Shown: positions 22,985 to 36,800, counted from the stretch's first letter. The stretch: 64,000 nucleotides of DNA from Berberis thunbergii (GCA_003290165.1 QNQO01000816.1:186001-250000); one strand, 5' to 3'. Made by a program: numbers and translations. The notes: generated by a model not told the origin, from the letters alone.

Positions 22985-24250
22985 TAAGTGTTGAGCACTT
23001 GAAGCTGTCGTCATCAGTCGTGGACTGCTGAGCTTACCTGGTAAGTTCGATGATCATTGTCTGTTAGAGAGCAATGATTCCTTGGCAAGTCATCATCATC
23101 AGGCGTGTGAGCACTGACTAGACTCCCATTTCCTCGACCGTCGTCACTCGCACACAACAGACTAGGCATTGGGCACAAAAGTTGTTAGTCATCAGTCGTG
23201 AACTGACTAAGCTTACCTGATAAGTTTGGTGATCATTGTCTGTTGGAAAGCAATGATCCCTTGGCGAGTCATCGGCATTAGGCGTGTGAGCATTGACTAG
23301 ACTCCCATTTCCTCGACCATCGTCGCTCGCACGCAGCAGATTAGCGTTGGGCATCAGAAGTCATCAACATCAGTTGCCAACTGAATAAGCTTAACTAGTA
23401 AGTTTGGCGATCATTGTCTATTGAAAAGCAATGATCCCTTGGCGAGTCATAGCCATCAAGCGTGTGAGCACTAACTAGACTCCTACTTTCTTGGCCATCG
23501 TCCCCGCACGCAGCGGACTAGGCGTTGGGCACCAAAAGCCATCGTCATCAGTAGCGAATTGACTAAGCTTACCTAGTACGTTTGGTGATTATTGTCTGTT
23601 GGAGAGCAATGATCCCTTGGCGAGTCATCATCATCAGGCGTGTGAGCGCTCACTAAACTCCCACTTCCTCTGTCGTTGTTGCTCACGCGCAGCGAACTAG
23701 GCATTGGGCACCAAAAGCTATTATCATATGTCGCGAACTGACTAAACTTACCTTGTAACTTTGGTGATCATTGACTGTTGGAGAGCAATGATCCCTTGGT
23801 GAGTCGTCATCATCAAGCGTGTGAGGGTTGACTAGATTCTCACTTCCTCTGCAGTCGCCATCCGTGCGCAACGAACTAGGCGTTGGGCACCAAAAACCGT
23901 CATCATCAATCGCAAACTGACTAAGCTAATCTAGTAAGTTCAGCGATCATTGTCTGTTGGAGAGCAATGATCCTATGACGATTCATCGTCATCAGGTGTG
24001 TGAGCGTTGACTAGACTCCCACTTCCTTGGCCGTCGTCGCCCGCACGCAGTAGACTAGGTTGTTGGGCACCAGAAGTCGTCATCAACAGTCGCGAACTGA
24101 CTAAGCTTACTTGGTAAGTTCGACAATCATTATCTGTTAGAGAGTAATGATCCCTTGGTGAGTGGTCATCATCGGGCACGTGAGGGCTGACTAGACTCCC
24201 GCTTCCTCAATCGTCATCGCCCGGACGCAGCGGACTAAGCATTGGCTAAT
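22985..24250. repeat. Tandem array of E4, unit about 180 bp
   Basis: Seven units with 'gactaagcttacc', 'gatcattgtctgttggagag', 'caatgatcccttggcgagtcat' and 'tgactagactcccacttcct'. Successive 'actaagctta' words lie near 23203, 23384, 23561, 23739, 23919 and 24099, a steady 178-181 bp. The same unit in inverse orientation occurs in E6 at 63720-64000, so E4 and E6 are of one family. 22621-22984 holds no feature I recognise. Confidence 0.9.
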
Positions 24251-24335
24251 ATTCGAGTCTGGTCAGAGTGGGCATGATCGGAGGTCGAGTTGGTCGTAAT
24301 GGACAGCAGTGGAAGTTTAGTTAAAGCAAATATTT

Positions 24336-25400
24336 TTATTGATAATATTTTTTTAAATGATCTACATTCCATGGTCGTTTAATTCCGTCCCCATTTATGT
24401 CTTCCAACCAGTACGTTCCCGGCCTGTTGACCTTGGTTACTCTGTAGGATCCTTCCCAGTTCGTGTTCAGCTTCCCTGCACCAACTTTTTTGGTGCTTTG
24501 CTGGGTCTTCCTAAGTACCCAATCTCCCACATTGAATTCGCGTGGCTTGACCTTTTTGTTGTAGTATTGCGTTATTCGTTGCTAGTAGGCAGCTATCTTG
24601 GTGGAGGCTAGATCCTGCTTTTCTTTGAGGAGGTCTAGTCCAATGTGCAAGGCTTCGTCGTTACCGTCTGGTCTAAACTCTTCCGTTCGGAAGGTTAGCA
24701 CTTCGAATTCTCCTAGAACCATAGATTCTGACCCGTATGCCAGGGCAAAAAGTGTTTCTCTGGTAGGGATTCTTTTAGATTTCTGATATGCCCAGAGTAT
24801 TTCTAGTAGCTCTGGAACCCATTTCCCTTTGGCAGCATCAAGCTTCCTTTTGTTCGCCTCCAGGATTGCTCGGATGGTAACCTCCGCTTGGTCGTTGGCT
24901 TGTGGGTGCCCTGGTGAGGAATAGTGGTGATTGATATTTAAACTTGTCACAATTTTTTAACCTTGATACCTTCGAACATAGTTTCGTTGTCACTGACCAA
25001 TACTTTGGGGATGCCAAATTTACTGACGATGGTGGTCCATATGAACTTTTCTATCTGGATCTACTCTATCTTGGATAGGAGCTCGACTTCAACCAACTTG
25101 GTGAAGTAGTCGACACCCACAAGTAGGAACCTTTTACCTGTTGAAGCAGGGAGCGGTCCAGTGTTGTCCATCCCCCACTGTGTGAATGGCTACGGACTTG
25201 TCATTGGTGTCAGTGGCTAGGCAGGCATGTGTGTGTATGGCGCGAACCTCTGACATTTCTCTCACTTGCGAACAATATCTTAGGCATCTCATTGCATTGT
25301 CGGCCAATAGTATCCTAGAGTTAAAGGTTTGTGGGCGAAGGTTCTCTCGCCCAAATAGCTTTTTGAACTGCAGGGTCAAAGGCAAGCTCTAGAGCATTCA
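24336..25400 (-). pseudogene. Integrase of E4, frameshifted
   Basis: Minus-strand segments in order: zinc-binding region around 25260-25320 (RDA..., then CQRFAP in a shifted frame, with YCSQ where a zinc cysteine pair is expected), D of the catalytic triad in a WGMD-like context near 25150, the second D in VLVSDN near 25000, and the E in SSPGHPQANDQAE near 24900. The tail at 24336-24530 has KVNRPGTYWLED and HLKKYYQ, matching E6. Stops and frame changes make it inactive. The frame carries no chromodomain, as in Tat. Confidence 0.85.
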
Positions 25401-25459
25401 TGGTGACGGTTGTTTCCATGGCATTTGGGTTGGTATCAGGGCCACCCTACAAAAAGCGG

Positions 25460-27830
25460 AAGAGTCATCTGCCTCCTCAAAATGAGCATAGGTCAATCAC
25501 CTATAAGGAGAAAGGTCCCACCTTATGATCCTATTCAATAAAGTTCAATCGCTCAATAAAGTCCTGCAACAATCTTACTGAGCTAAGCAAAGTTGGTGGC
25601 CTTAATTAGGTCCTTCTACCTAGGCTCCATCCGAGCTTTCAAGACAGATAACTTATCGATTGCTCTGGCTAGTCTACCTTCAGAATCGGCAAGTTTGCAG
25701 CCAACCTCACTTTGGTTTGTATGCTAAGAATTTAACTATTGACTGAGCGTGGAGAGCCGCTTGAAGGGTATCATTAAGATCTTGCTGACAAACCACCGCA
25801 GTGCATTCAGCTGCTAAAGCACTCTGGGTCTCAGTAGCAGATCTCATGGCATGCGCCAATCGGTTAGCAAACATTGTCTGCTCAGCTACCGCCTTGTCCC
25901 TACTCTCCTAGGCATATTTCGAATCCACTGACAGATCAGCATGGGCAGCACGGGCCTCGTCCAGACTCTCTTGAGCCTTTTCAACTAAGACTCCAAGGCC
26001 GATCGAGCAGCCAGCACATTGTTCAGGTATTTCTATCCCCACCTAGCTGAATCCTCAAATTGAGCTATGCAGCTAACTGTTTTTCCAATGAACTTGTCAT
26101 ACTACGAGAGTCTGAGAGTTGCTCCTGCTGCTTAGCATACGTCTTCTCTAAGGCACATAACATGTTCCACACAGACTTCACCATGGGTCAAGTGAGTCAT
26201 CCCGTGATCTGATGAAAAGATACATAGGGTTATGAACAATAAAGTGTGACGGAAGTCCAGCGACGGTCGGATAATTGCTAACTTACCAGCATCAGATTTT
26301 TTGCCCCTGATTGAAATGATTACCCATGGTCACCTCCTCCAGCGGCATTTGGTCAACCATCCAAGAAAACCATTTCTTAAAAAGCTGAATGGTATCGATC
26401 CTGTGGTCCAACTCTTGGTACCACGTGTTTTGCCCACTAGAGTTGGCTTCTACGTTTGTACAGAGAGCCTCGAGATCAGGAACCAATCTCGTTCCCTCTC
26501 CTGCGACTTGTGAAAGAGGGGGCTTAGCAACATGTTTGCCTTTGTCAGCAAGAGAGGCTGGGAGCTAGGACGATAGTTCAGTCTACAAACCTGCACTACG
26601 CATCAGAGATAACGAGTTTGTCCCATCCTCATGTACTTCCAGGTCCACAAACGAACAATCGACAATGACTTTCATAACCGACTGTTACACTACGACAACC
26701 AAACTCGCCGATGAGTTAAGTGTAGTACTTTCCAAAATGAGCAGTTCCACACCTAGATTGGCAACGACAGAGGCCTTTGGGAACTTCTCGTCGCCAGTAA
26801 TCAGTTCACAACGTCCCTCTTTAGAGCATTTAGAAGGACAACAGGAGCAACCAGAGCAGCTCCCACCTTGATCCTTTTTAACCGACGGGGGAAAAACTAG
26901 TCCCTCAAGAGATTTTCTTATTTATGGACTACGCATCCTCGACACTTTCTTTTGAGATCCATATGCTTGTACATTAGCAACAGAAAAAGAACCAACGACA
27001 GCGGCCAGAGTCTGTCCACATTGTCAATTTCATAGGAAAACTAACTAGTCCTTCTGATAATCCCCGGCTGGAGAACATCTGAAATAGGCATTGGGGGTAG
27101 AGCAAGAAATTCGACCTTTATTTTCTTCTCATCAGGAGAGAGAACAACAGCGTCATGCCCCCTAGTTGGAAACAACGGACAAGTCAAACAACAACAAATG
27201 TTGTATTTAAAACAAAAAGCAAGGGGAGTACATGAAAGTTACTAAGATCCATGAAGCTAAGGAAGATCCTCTGGCCATCATGGGTAAAGTACCCAGACTT
27301 TACAGAAGCATAAAAACAATACCGATGCCAGTTTTCCGTGTCATTCGACTTGCTATCCAGACAAGAGGATTCACCAGCAAACAAATGATGAGCTTATTCA
27401 TCTTGATGGAGATTAGATAATGAAGCAGTTTTTCGGAACCCCTCGCTCTAATCAAAGTGAAAATCAGCATACTCCACCCGCTCGGCTATCTCGGCTAGGG
27501 CAATACCCTGATAAGACAAGAAACACCAAATGGCATAAAAAATAGGGAAGCGCATGCAACCTCAAAATGGCCTTGTACATGCAATTGAATCCCTCCCTCA
27601 GAACAATTTGAGACTCGCCCTTCAAAAAGATTGACAATTCTAGATCATTAGGAACTTCATACCATCGACTAGGTTCATTTCTGTCATTAGCGGCCCCTTA
27701 CAATAGTCAAAGCAAGCAACATGGCGATCACATGAAAATAAAGTTGCGCAACATGATTGTATGAAAGTCTGAACTTGGTCAAACTGGAAAAGCTATAAAA
27801 AAATTAAAAAAAAAAAACTTAATGAAGCTT
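25460..27830 (-). pseudogene. Antisense gene of E5, decayed
   Basis: Minus-strand blocks: 27420-27620 (REGFNCMYKAILRLHALPYF region, in the position of the N-terminal domain of E3 and E8), 26292-26486, and an alanine- and leucine-rich coiled-coil part at about 25560-26170. Stops and shifts are frequent. The layout relative to LTR and TATA box matches the other antisense genes; sequence similarity is weak, so the call leans on position. Confidence 0.45.
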
Positions 27831-27867
27831 TGGAAGGTAAAAAGATAAAACTCCCCCAAAGCAAGCT

Positions 27868-27874
27868 TATATAG
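27868..27874 (-). promoter_or_regulatory. TATA box of E5 antisense gene
   Basis: The minus strand reads CCTATATAAGC, 162 bp from the LTR start at 28036, pointing away from the LTR. Confidence 0.55.
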
Positions 27875-28011
27875 GCTTGACGTATGGGGGAAGTAATTAC
27901 CTAACCGCAGAAAAGCATTAACTACAGCACAATAGTCTAAAAGGCGTCGAAATATGCTATCATGGCATCACACCTTCCCCCATGCCCAATCAGTTAGTGG
28001 CCCTAAAAGCA

Positions 28012-28035
28012 ACCCCACTAACTGGGGGGAGTAAC
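28012..28035 (+). promoter_or_regulatory. Polypurine tract of E5
   Basis: 'cactaactggggggagtaac' directly before the LTR; matches the tract at 51057 of E9 in reverse. Confidence 0.75.
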
Positions 28036-28744
<709 letters not shown>

Positions 28745-31029
28745 GAAACCATTCAAAATTTTCAACAAATAGGTTGAGGACAACAAGTTTATGGAGATTG
28801 TTCAAGATTCTTGGAGGAACTCGGTAACGGGTAACCCTATGTTTCGGTTAGTCAAAAAATATAAAATTTTGAAAACTAATCTTGTTATTTAAGCAAAGCA
28901 CAAAATGGTGGACTTGCAAACTCGACTCAAAGTCGTTCTACCAATCAACAACATATTAGTTTAAAAAGGGAAGCAGTTAGAGATTACTCGAGAATTGCTA
29001 TTGCGAAAATTGGGAGAGTGCGAACTTTAGATGGCTCAACCTGGCGGTTGGAAATAATAAATATTTTCATAGTACGAACAAATAAAGGATAATGAATAAT
29101 ATTTATTGCATTTACAAAAGACACGGGGTCAAGCTGTTGGATTTTTCATAAATTGAATCTGAATGTGTTAGCTATTTTGGGGAAGTCGTTGCAGCCCCAC
29201 CCAGTTGATGCCTCAGTTATTGAAGACCTTGATTTCCTCACTTAAGTTCCCCAAGATCTAGCAGATGTTGTGATTCAGCATGTTACAAGAGATGAAATTA
29301 TTGAAGGTTTCGCAAGTACTGGTTCAGATCGTGCTCATGGGCTTAATGGGTTCTCCTCACATTTCTTCAAGTGTTTTTAGAAAATAATAGGAGATGATTT
29401 CATTCAAGCAATGCAGAGTTTCTTTAAATCAAGCAAAATGCTCGGTGAGGTAACTCCACCATTGTTACTTTAGTGCCCAAAATCCTAATCCTTCTACTTT
29501 TGGAGATTTCAGACCTATTTCGTGCTGACTATCACAAAAATATTAGCTAAAAGAATGAAAGAAGCCGACAAATTAGTAGTCAGTCTTTGCCAAACAGCCT
29601 TCATCTCCAACAGATATATCCAAGATAACATTATGCCGTCGCACGAAATACTGAGGATTTATGAAGAAAATGATGGACCCCCAAGGTGTGCAGCAAAAAT
29701 AGATTTAAGGAAAGCCTTGTGATACAATTGAGTGGGACGATCTTGTGCAAGTTATGGAAAGTTGGGATTTCCTAGCAAATTTATCTCTTGGGTCAAAGCT
29801 TGTATATCTATGACCAAATTTTCCATTAACCTCAATGGAGCATTAAAAGGATACATCAAGGGTACAAGAGGATTTCGTTAGAGTTACCTATCTCTATATC
29901 TATTTGTCCTGTCATGGCAACAAAAGTTATGGTCTATGGAAATCCCTCAGAACAGCTCGTTGATTTGGAGGAATATTTTAAAAGAAAGACTAATTGCGAA
30001 AAAAATTGCTACTCGTTTAATCGAAAATGGAAACGATACATCATTATGGCACGATCCATGGATCCCGAATGGATAGCTTATACGGAATTTTCTACAACAT
30101 CTTACAACTCCTTGTATCACAAAAATGCAAAGTTGATTATTAACCTAGATAGATGGAATATAGTAAAAAAAAAAAAATTGAAAGTGCATATGGCTGCTAT
30201 CAAGGACAAGTTAAATGATGTCCCTTTATAAGCAAGCTACGTTCACGAAATCATATGGATAGCCAGATCATCAGGCAAATATACTTTATGAGATACTTAC
30301 AATAAAATCAAGACAGTTTATCCTCAATTATCGTGGTTCAGATTAGTATGGTTCTCAAGCTGCATTCCGAAGCATAGTTTTATCATGGTTTGCACTACAA
30401 AGAGTCCTCAAGCACAAAACAGGTTGGTGCAGTAGAAATGCAAACAACTTCAACATGTCCAACTTGCTACATGGAGGAGGAACGAGAATAACACATTTTC
30501 TTTGAATGATACTATGCCTGGCAGTATGGAACTGGCTATTATCTCTTCTCCGATTCAATCATGCAGCTAGACATGGCATGAGGAGATCAATTGGTGCAAT
30601 ACACACTTCCCAAGTACACACCCTGTTGCTATAGTTCATAAATGAACCTTTAATGCATTCATCTATTTTGTTTGACAAGAACACAACAATGTGGTACGCA
30701 TTGGCAAATGTTATTACAAAAATAACTATTTCAAAAAGTTTGCAACATTGTGAACAAAATTTGGCAATTGCAGAGCTTCAATGTGAAGACTCCATCACGG
30801 CTAGATCTTTCATCATTGGAATGCAAATATTAGAGACAATCAAGCGAGGTAATTGCAGCAGGCGCAGGTGCATCTAAACACTTAGGCATCACAATAGTAG
30901 AAATGGAGGCTATAGAATTCAGTGTTAAGCTAGCACTAGAACATGGGCAACCCTGTATCATGGTAGGATCCAATTCTTGGAACTCGGTGCAAATCCTCAA
31001 AAAGAAACAAGACACTACGTGCTTAGCAT
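28745..31029 (+). mobile_element. LINE (L1-like), 5' part, decayed
   Basis: Translated blocks follow the order of plant L1-type second frames. 28780-28870 is the endonuclease-RT linker (WRNSVTGNPMFRLVKK). 29260-29910 is reverse transcriptase (QHVTRDEIIEGFASTGSDRA, later ITKILAKRMKEADKL, then AFISNRYIQDN, then GFPSKFISWV). 29990-30070 is the NGNDTSLWHDPWIPNG motif. 30480-30520 is the zinc-knuckle-like zf-RVT region (CPTCY...HIFFECYY). 30850-31020 is RNase H. There are many stops and frameshifts. The frame of RNase H stops at 31029 and resumes at 43712, so the LINE was split by the insertion between. The endonuclease is missing at the 5' side, where E5 ends. Confidence 0.85.
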
Positions 31030-33396
31030 TATAGGGGTGTTAATATAGGATTTGGCTTTGCAGGTTCGTTTATTCAATCAATTTAGTAATCATTTTTCTC
31101 TTTTGGTCTTGTTGTTTTTTGGGCAATTTTCTTTTTTGCGTTGTGCCATATGTTTGCTGATATTATAATTTATTATTGATTGGTGAAAGAAAATAATTAT
31201 CGATCTATTGTTGCTGATAGTTAATGTGTTCCGAAATAGAACAAGCCCACGACACAAAATCCCAATCAGACAGAAGTGAACATGATCAGTCAAATCTAAG
31301 ATTTGGGTATATGAAAATTAATTTTATGGTTCACACTGCTCCATTTTGGAACTAACGCAAGAATATTTTTAGTTATAATGTAGTATCTTAGTTAATTTTG
31401 CAATAGTTATCGGAGTTGACCTTGCAATTTCCTCCAAACCAAAGTTGAGTGTATGAATAAGAGATACAAAGGGTTACTAAACTTCAAAGTTTGAGTCTTT
31501 TTGCTTGCTAGATTTCATGTTTAAGTTCGGGTTTGATAAAAGCTAAGGTGATTAATTAGTGTGATGGGTTAGCTAGGTTCACCTATATATTTTTTTATTA
31601 ATAAAGGGTGTTATTATGTCAATGTTATTTAATTATTTTTTCCTTTATTGTTTCTAGCATAGTATAAATTAAAATCTGAGACTACTCATCTTAATGTATT
31701 TGTTCATTTACTTTTAACAATTTTGTTGCTAACAAGATATCTGCTATTTGTTTTGCTTCAAGTTAAGGAAGTATTTTCTGCTGTTGCCCTTGCAGTTGGT
31801 TTGGTTGTTGGTCAAACTTCAAGTGCAGATGAGATCTCAGTGGTTATTAAGAGACCTAAGCTTGAGGCAGGTGTTTGTTATGACCCAGAAAGCCGCTACA
31901 TGGAGTTGCAGAGTGCAGTGGACATATTAGTGGAACCTCTGGATGACTAATGGACCATATCAATACCACAAAGGGGTTCACTCTTGGGCATCTCTGTTAT
32001 CTAGTGTGTACAACAAACAACAACTTGTGCTTTCTGTAAGTATGAAAAACTTTGATTTGTTTCTGTTGCATGTTCAGAATGTACCTGCAAATGGATAATT
32101 TGTTTGTAAAACATAAAAGAGTTTCTTTGCAAGTAGGAAAAGAGTTACTCACTGACAGTCAATTCCTGAGACCATTATTCAATAGTTCATGCTTGCAACG
32201 TCAGAAAGATAGAGTTACTTGTTGACAGTCAATTCCTAAAACCATCTGAATAATTTCCCATGTCACCAAAAATAGTCAGTGAAAAATGTTTGATTTGTTC
32301 TCTTTTATGGATATTTTCTGGACCACGTGTTAATTGTCACGACACTTGGGAACATAGATAGATGCACACACACAAACAATCTCATGCTCATAGTATCATG
32401 ATTCCTCCAACAAATCTACTAACTAAACATTTAGGGTCACTCAATCAACATGCTACTTTTCTTGTATGAGTACCATTGTACACATGATTTGAGCTGTTAT
32501 TTATTTATGTATTTATGTCATTTGGGACATTGTTGAATCTTAAACTGAATTTTATAGGTAGTGGATGGAACAGATTATTACTCAGAGAAGCATATCAGTC
32601 CTGGTTGCCTACAGTTCTTCAGTTGACAAGCTCAAGTGGTGAAGGAATTTTTCACCATGCTAGTAAATTTGCTTATTTTACTATTGGTTCCTTGAGAACT
32701 ATAAGGAAGTTGTATGTTCTATCATTTATCATACTTCAACATCTACCATGTTATGCTCAATGATGCACGGACTCGGACACGGACACGGACGGACACGGAC
32801 ACGGACACGGACACGGATACGACACGGCGACTCGGCAATTTTCAAAAAAATAGGACTCGGCGACACGGTCAAACTTATTTTTTTAATATATTTTTTTGTA
32901 ACTCATATGAACATGAAATTATAAATAATAATAGTAAACAATCCATACATATCAATAAAACATTCATTCATTCAAAATTTCAAATGCATCATAAAGTCAA
33001 GCTCCAAGTCATACTCAAAGCATATGCATTTGAGAATGTAAAAACTCATTATTTGCAATATTGATTCACTGATTGAAATACTCATTCTTTGCTAGTGCTA
33101 ATCTACTTTTTTTTATTACAGAGAGTCTCGTATAGTCATATTCATGAAATCAGAATATGGAAGAAGTAGAAAAAACTTTGAGGATGTGTGTTCAATCAGA
33201 CATGAATCAGAGATTCAGAGCATAACAAAATCAGTATAGAGTGTTGCAATATCAGCACAATACTCATTCAAAAAAAAAAAAAAAGCAGAAAAGAAAATCA
33301 AAGATGAATCAAAGAAGAAATCCGAGAAGAGAATGATACATAGTCGCATAGACTGATAGAAGAAAATCGCATAAAAAAATAAATGAAGAAGAAAGG

Positions 33397-33484
33397 TACC
33401 TGGAGAAGATCTCAAAAGAGTCTTGATCGACAGTCTGGAGAAGATCTCCATAAGGATGTCCTCAGAAAGTAGAGAAAGGTCCAT
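33397..33484 (-). pseudogene. F-box exon fragment carried by the hAT element
   Basis: The minus strand starts with an ATG at 33484 and reads MDLSLLSEDILMEIFSRLS then IKTLLR, the first half of an F-box (LPxDILxEIxSRLPxKSLLRF consensus). A donor-like GGTACC follows near 33397. F-box proteins recruit substrates to SCF ubiquitin ligases through SKP1. Here only about 28 residues exist and no substrate-binding part follows, so it is a captured piece. A 5' leader with possible splice donor (AAGGTGAGAT) lies just upstream on the minus strand. Confidence 0.65.
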
Positions 33485-33539
33485 GGCATGAAGATCTCAC
33501 CTTGAATTTGCAAGTTCTGAGGATGAAATGAAACCCAAG

Positions 33540-33860
33540 TCAAAATCGATCGAACCCTCTCTCTGTCTCTCTCCCTCTCCCTCTCCCTCTCTGTCGACAT
33601 CGACCGAAATCGATCGAACCCTCTCTCTCTCTCTCCCCCTCTGTCGAAATCGACCGAAATCGATCGAACCCTTTGTCGAAGTGTCGATCGAACCCATCGA
33701 ACCCTCTCCCTCTGTCGATCGAACGAACCCTCTCCCTCTGTCGATCGAACAAACCCTCTCCCTCACCCTGTCGATCGAACCCTCTCCCTCTCCCTCTCCC
33801 TTTCTGTCGATCGAATCCTCTCCCTCTCCCTCTCCCTTCTCTGCTTTCTCTGTTGGTTTA
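33540..33860. repeat. Minisatellite in the hAT element
   Basis: Degenerate tandem units of 'ccctctccctctgtcgatcgaa' and 'tcgaccgaaatcgatcgaac'. Both strands are open in several frames because the units lack stops; none looks coding. Confidence 0.85.
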
Positions 33861-36800
33861 GGGTTTGTGGGAGGGAGGGGAACCAAATAGTCGAAGAGGG
33901 TTTATTTGCAATTGACCGAGTCCGGACCGTGTCTGACCGAGTCTTGACCGTGTCCGGACCGTGGTCAACGAATTTTGACCGTTGACCACGTGTCGAATAC
34001 GTGTCGGGCGCGTGTCGGGCGCGTGTCGGACGCGAATCCGTGTCCGACACGTATTTGACTCGTGACTCGGAGGTTTTTCGAAGAGTCGGTGCATCCTTGG
34101 TTATGCTTCTTGTTCTCTCGGATGAAAATGTTGTTGAATGCAAAATTTTTTGCAACACTGATGTACGGATAAATAACCATGACTTTCATCTAGGAAAAAA
34201 AATTGCACAAAACCATATGATTTTGACTCATCAAAATGATCTCTTTGATGAAGGTCAATTTGATCAGGCTATCCAGATGTCGGTGCTTTCTACTGTTTTT
34301 AATGCTTAGCAGTGTAGTATACCTGGTCTTGTCAAGTTTTATAAACTAGATCATTTGATGCTTTGGCTTTTTGAAGTTTATTTAGAAAATATGTCTTGTT
34401 GGACCCATTCATGTTGTGCCCCTAGGTAGACAAAGACAAACCTTCTCATCTTTCCTAGTTTCCAGTTGAACTTAGTTTTATTATTTATTGATGAATATGA
34501 AAACTAGCTCTGAAATATGTCTCCTATTTTATTTGATATCGTCTTTCTTCTTTTAAATTAAGAAAGAATGTTGTAGAAGTTATATGAACTCCTAAAAGCT
34601 ACCTTTTGGTTTCTTGATCTCTGTGTTGTAGTGGCGTTGAAAGAGGATTCAAGGGAAATGTTTATCCAAGGCCTGTGAAGATGGTACTATCTGCTACCTT
34701 GATGTAGGATCCGAGCAAGCTTTCCCAGCTTGATCTACATTGTCCTCTATTTCTGACAACTGGGCCTCAACGTTATTAGTTACCTGAAATGCTAGAATCT
34801 TACAAGCTGGTAGGTGTCACCTACTTGCTTACATGTATGCACGAATTTACTTCATTTTCTAAGAGTTGTTCATATAAGAAGTCACTTTTCTACTCTTGTA
34901 CACATGGTTAATCGGAAGATTGAATGACTTCTATAAATATCCAAATATTTCTTTTAATAAGTTGCATAGATGATGCACATATCTTTGTCTGAGTTAACAA
35001 AACTTAATTTTTTTTTGTGCTAGTTATGAGCTATTTGAGGCCTGCCCTTAAAAATTTGTCAGTTTCGTCGACATATCTCACACACTAATGTCAGCGAACT
35101 TGACAAGCTGACATGATTTCAATAAATGTTGTACCTTAATTAATTATTGCCAGATGTTGATATAAATACAGAGGGAGGAATTGCATGAGTTTTTTTTTCT
35201 TCTTTTTGTACACTTATCTTTAGCTATTGTATAATCGTTCTTTGACTACTTTGCAGATTTGTGAATCAAAGCTCAAATCACTATTCTTGGTTTCCCTGCT
35301 ACTTCATTTAGGAGGGGAAAAGTGTATTGTTTTCACATCGTCCGTAGAATCTACCCACAGGCTGAGCACCCTACTGAAATTGTTTGGTGGATTGAAATTA
35401 AAGGTCCAGGAGTATTCAGGGCTGCAACGTCAATCTGTACGAAGGTATATACTAGTACTAGAAGTATTATCGGTGCTTGTGAAACATCCAATGGTTTGGG
35501 GAGGAACAGTTTTAGTTACAGCCTCCCCTATAGTTGTTTACTTCTTGAAATGAAATTGTATCCTTGATTTCAAGGTATTTAAGATAATTCGGATGACCAT
35601 ATCACTTTCCACTAGTAGCATAATTAGGGGATATCGAAAAATCTCACATGTTTCAAGGTTGCAGGTTACATTATGGGTTTGGGCTTCTAATTGGTACAGA
35701 TATAGGGATACTGAGTTTTCTTGTATGTTTAGTTGCCAAAATATTCTTCACTGTTGAGAGGATGCACATTTGTATATCTTTTGTACTGGTTAGTGCTTTG
35801 CACTAATCTTTCTGGCCTTTAATGAATACTATGATACTTGTTTTTGTGATTAAAAAAAATATACCTCTATTGGGTTAGTGTGTATTGTTTCTTATGTTGA
35901 ACTTGTGATATGAAAATTATGCTACAGTAAGACTAAGGGCATTTCGAAAAGGAGAAATACAGGTTCTTGTTTTTTACTAATATGCCTAAAATGGAAACAA
36001 ATAAAAATACATTAAAATAGTAGGTTTTCATATATTGGTGGTTTGGTGTTATAAGGATGTGTTGGGACTTCATCCAACCAAACACACCCAAGGGGTTTGC
36101 CTTTTTAAGGTGAGTAATGTTTTTGTTAAATTGTACACATCCATGACAGTTTACCATAGAAGTGTCTTTCCTTTTGGCTATTCTATGTCTAACCACAAAA
36201 ATAAACTACAAATACAATGACCACATACTTAGGGTGTGTTTGGTTGCACCCATTTCATGGGAATAGGAATCCTATTCCTACTTGGAATAGCATTTTAGGT
36301 GTTTGTTTGAGATTTTATTGGTGGGTGAGAGATGCTAGCACGTGCCATAGATTCCCACCATTGGTAGGAATCGGATGCCTCACTCACACTGGGATCATGA
36401 TTCACGGGACACAAAACCTCTCAGTCTCGCTCCAACATCAGATCTCCATGTGAGACCTCCATTGAAGATCTCTTTCTCCACTGGAGATATCTTTCTCCTC
36501 GTCTCTGTCCAGCATCAGATCTCCTCGTCTCTCTCCTGCATCAGACCTCCTCATCTCCAGCATCAGAGACTCACGAAGATGTCTTTTTCCTCGTCTCTGT
36601 GAAGGGCTGATCAAAGACCTCTCATCTCCGCGAAGACTCCATCGCATCAGAGACTCACGAAGATCTCTTTCTCTTCATCTCTGTGAAGGGCTGATCGAAG
36701 ATCTCTTGATCTCCATCGCATCAGAGGCTCGACCTCACCTCTTTCAAAGATCTCTCATCTCCGCGATCTCCTCTCCTCCTCTGTGATCTCATCTCCCTGC

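Larger units (their letters stand above)
20639..25440 (-). mobile_element. Tat-type element E4, 5' truncated
   Basis: In its own (minus) direction only the end remains: integrase (25400 down to 24336), tandem array (24250-22985), a region carrying an antisense gene (22620-21587), polypurine tract and 3' LTR (21329-20639). Gag, protease, RT and the 5' LTR are missing; E5 begins where pol breaks off. Confidence 0.75.
32758..34099. mobile_element. 1.3-kb non-autonomous hAT element
   Basis: Terminal inverted repeats are CAATGATGCACGGACTC (left) and CAAGGATGCACCGACTC (right end read inward), 15 of 17 matching. The flanks are GTTATGCT at 32750-32757 and 34100-34107, a perfect 8-bp duplication typical of hAT. 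Subterminal regions hold 'ggacacggacacgg' and 'cgtgtcggacgcg' motif clusters. No transposase. It lies in an intron of the RH1 pseudogene. Confidence 0.88.
31756..35965 (+). pseudogene. DEAD-box RNA helicase RH1-like pseudogene fragment, introns kept
   Basis: Five exon remnants match plant RH1-type DEAD-box helicases in order: 31756-32010 (LQVKEVFSAV... KRPKLEAGVCYDPE, SAVDILV, then the ATPGR region with a frameshift); 32556-32712 (VVD.TD..LREAYQSWLP in mixed frames, SLRTIRK); 34632-34810 (GVERGFKGNVYPRPVKMVL, SATL then a stop where the family has T/S); 35256-35450 (GGEKCIVFTSSVESTHRLS, EYSGLQRQSV); 35928-35965 (FRKGEIQVLV-like). Splice-like borders remain, so the copy came from genomic DNA. 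The N-terminus with the Walker A motif and the C-terminal end are missing. Stops show it is dead. The second intron hosts the hAT at 32758-34099. Confidence 0.85.

Noticed and set aside
29914..30231. 105-residue frame starting MATKVMVYGNPSE as a separate gene
   Set aside because: The LINE homology (NGNDTSLWHDPWIPNG) runs through it in another frame.
33497..33890. Long open frames on both strands rich in R, E, S and P
   Set aside because: They arise from the tcgatcgaac/ccctct minisatellite, whose units lack stop codons in most frames.
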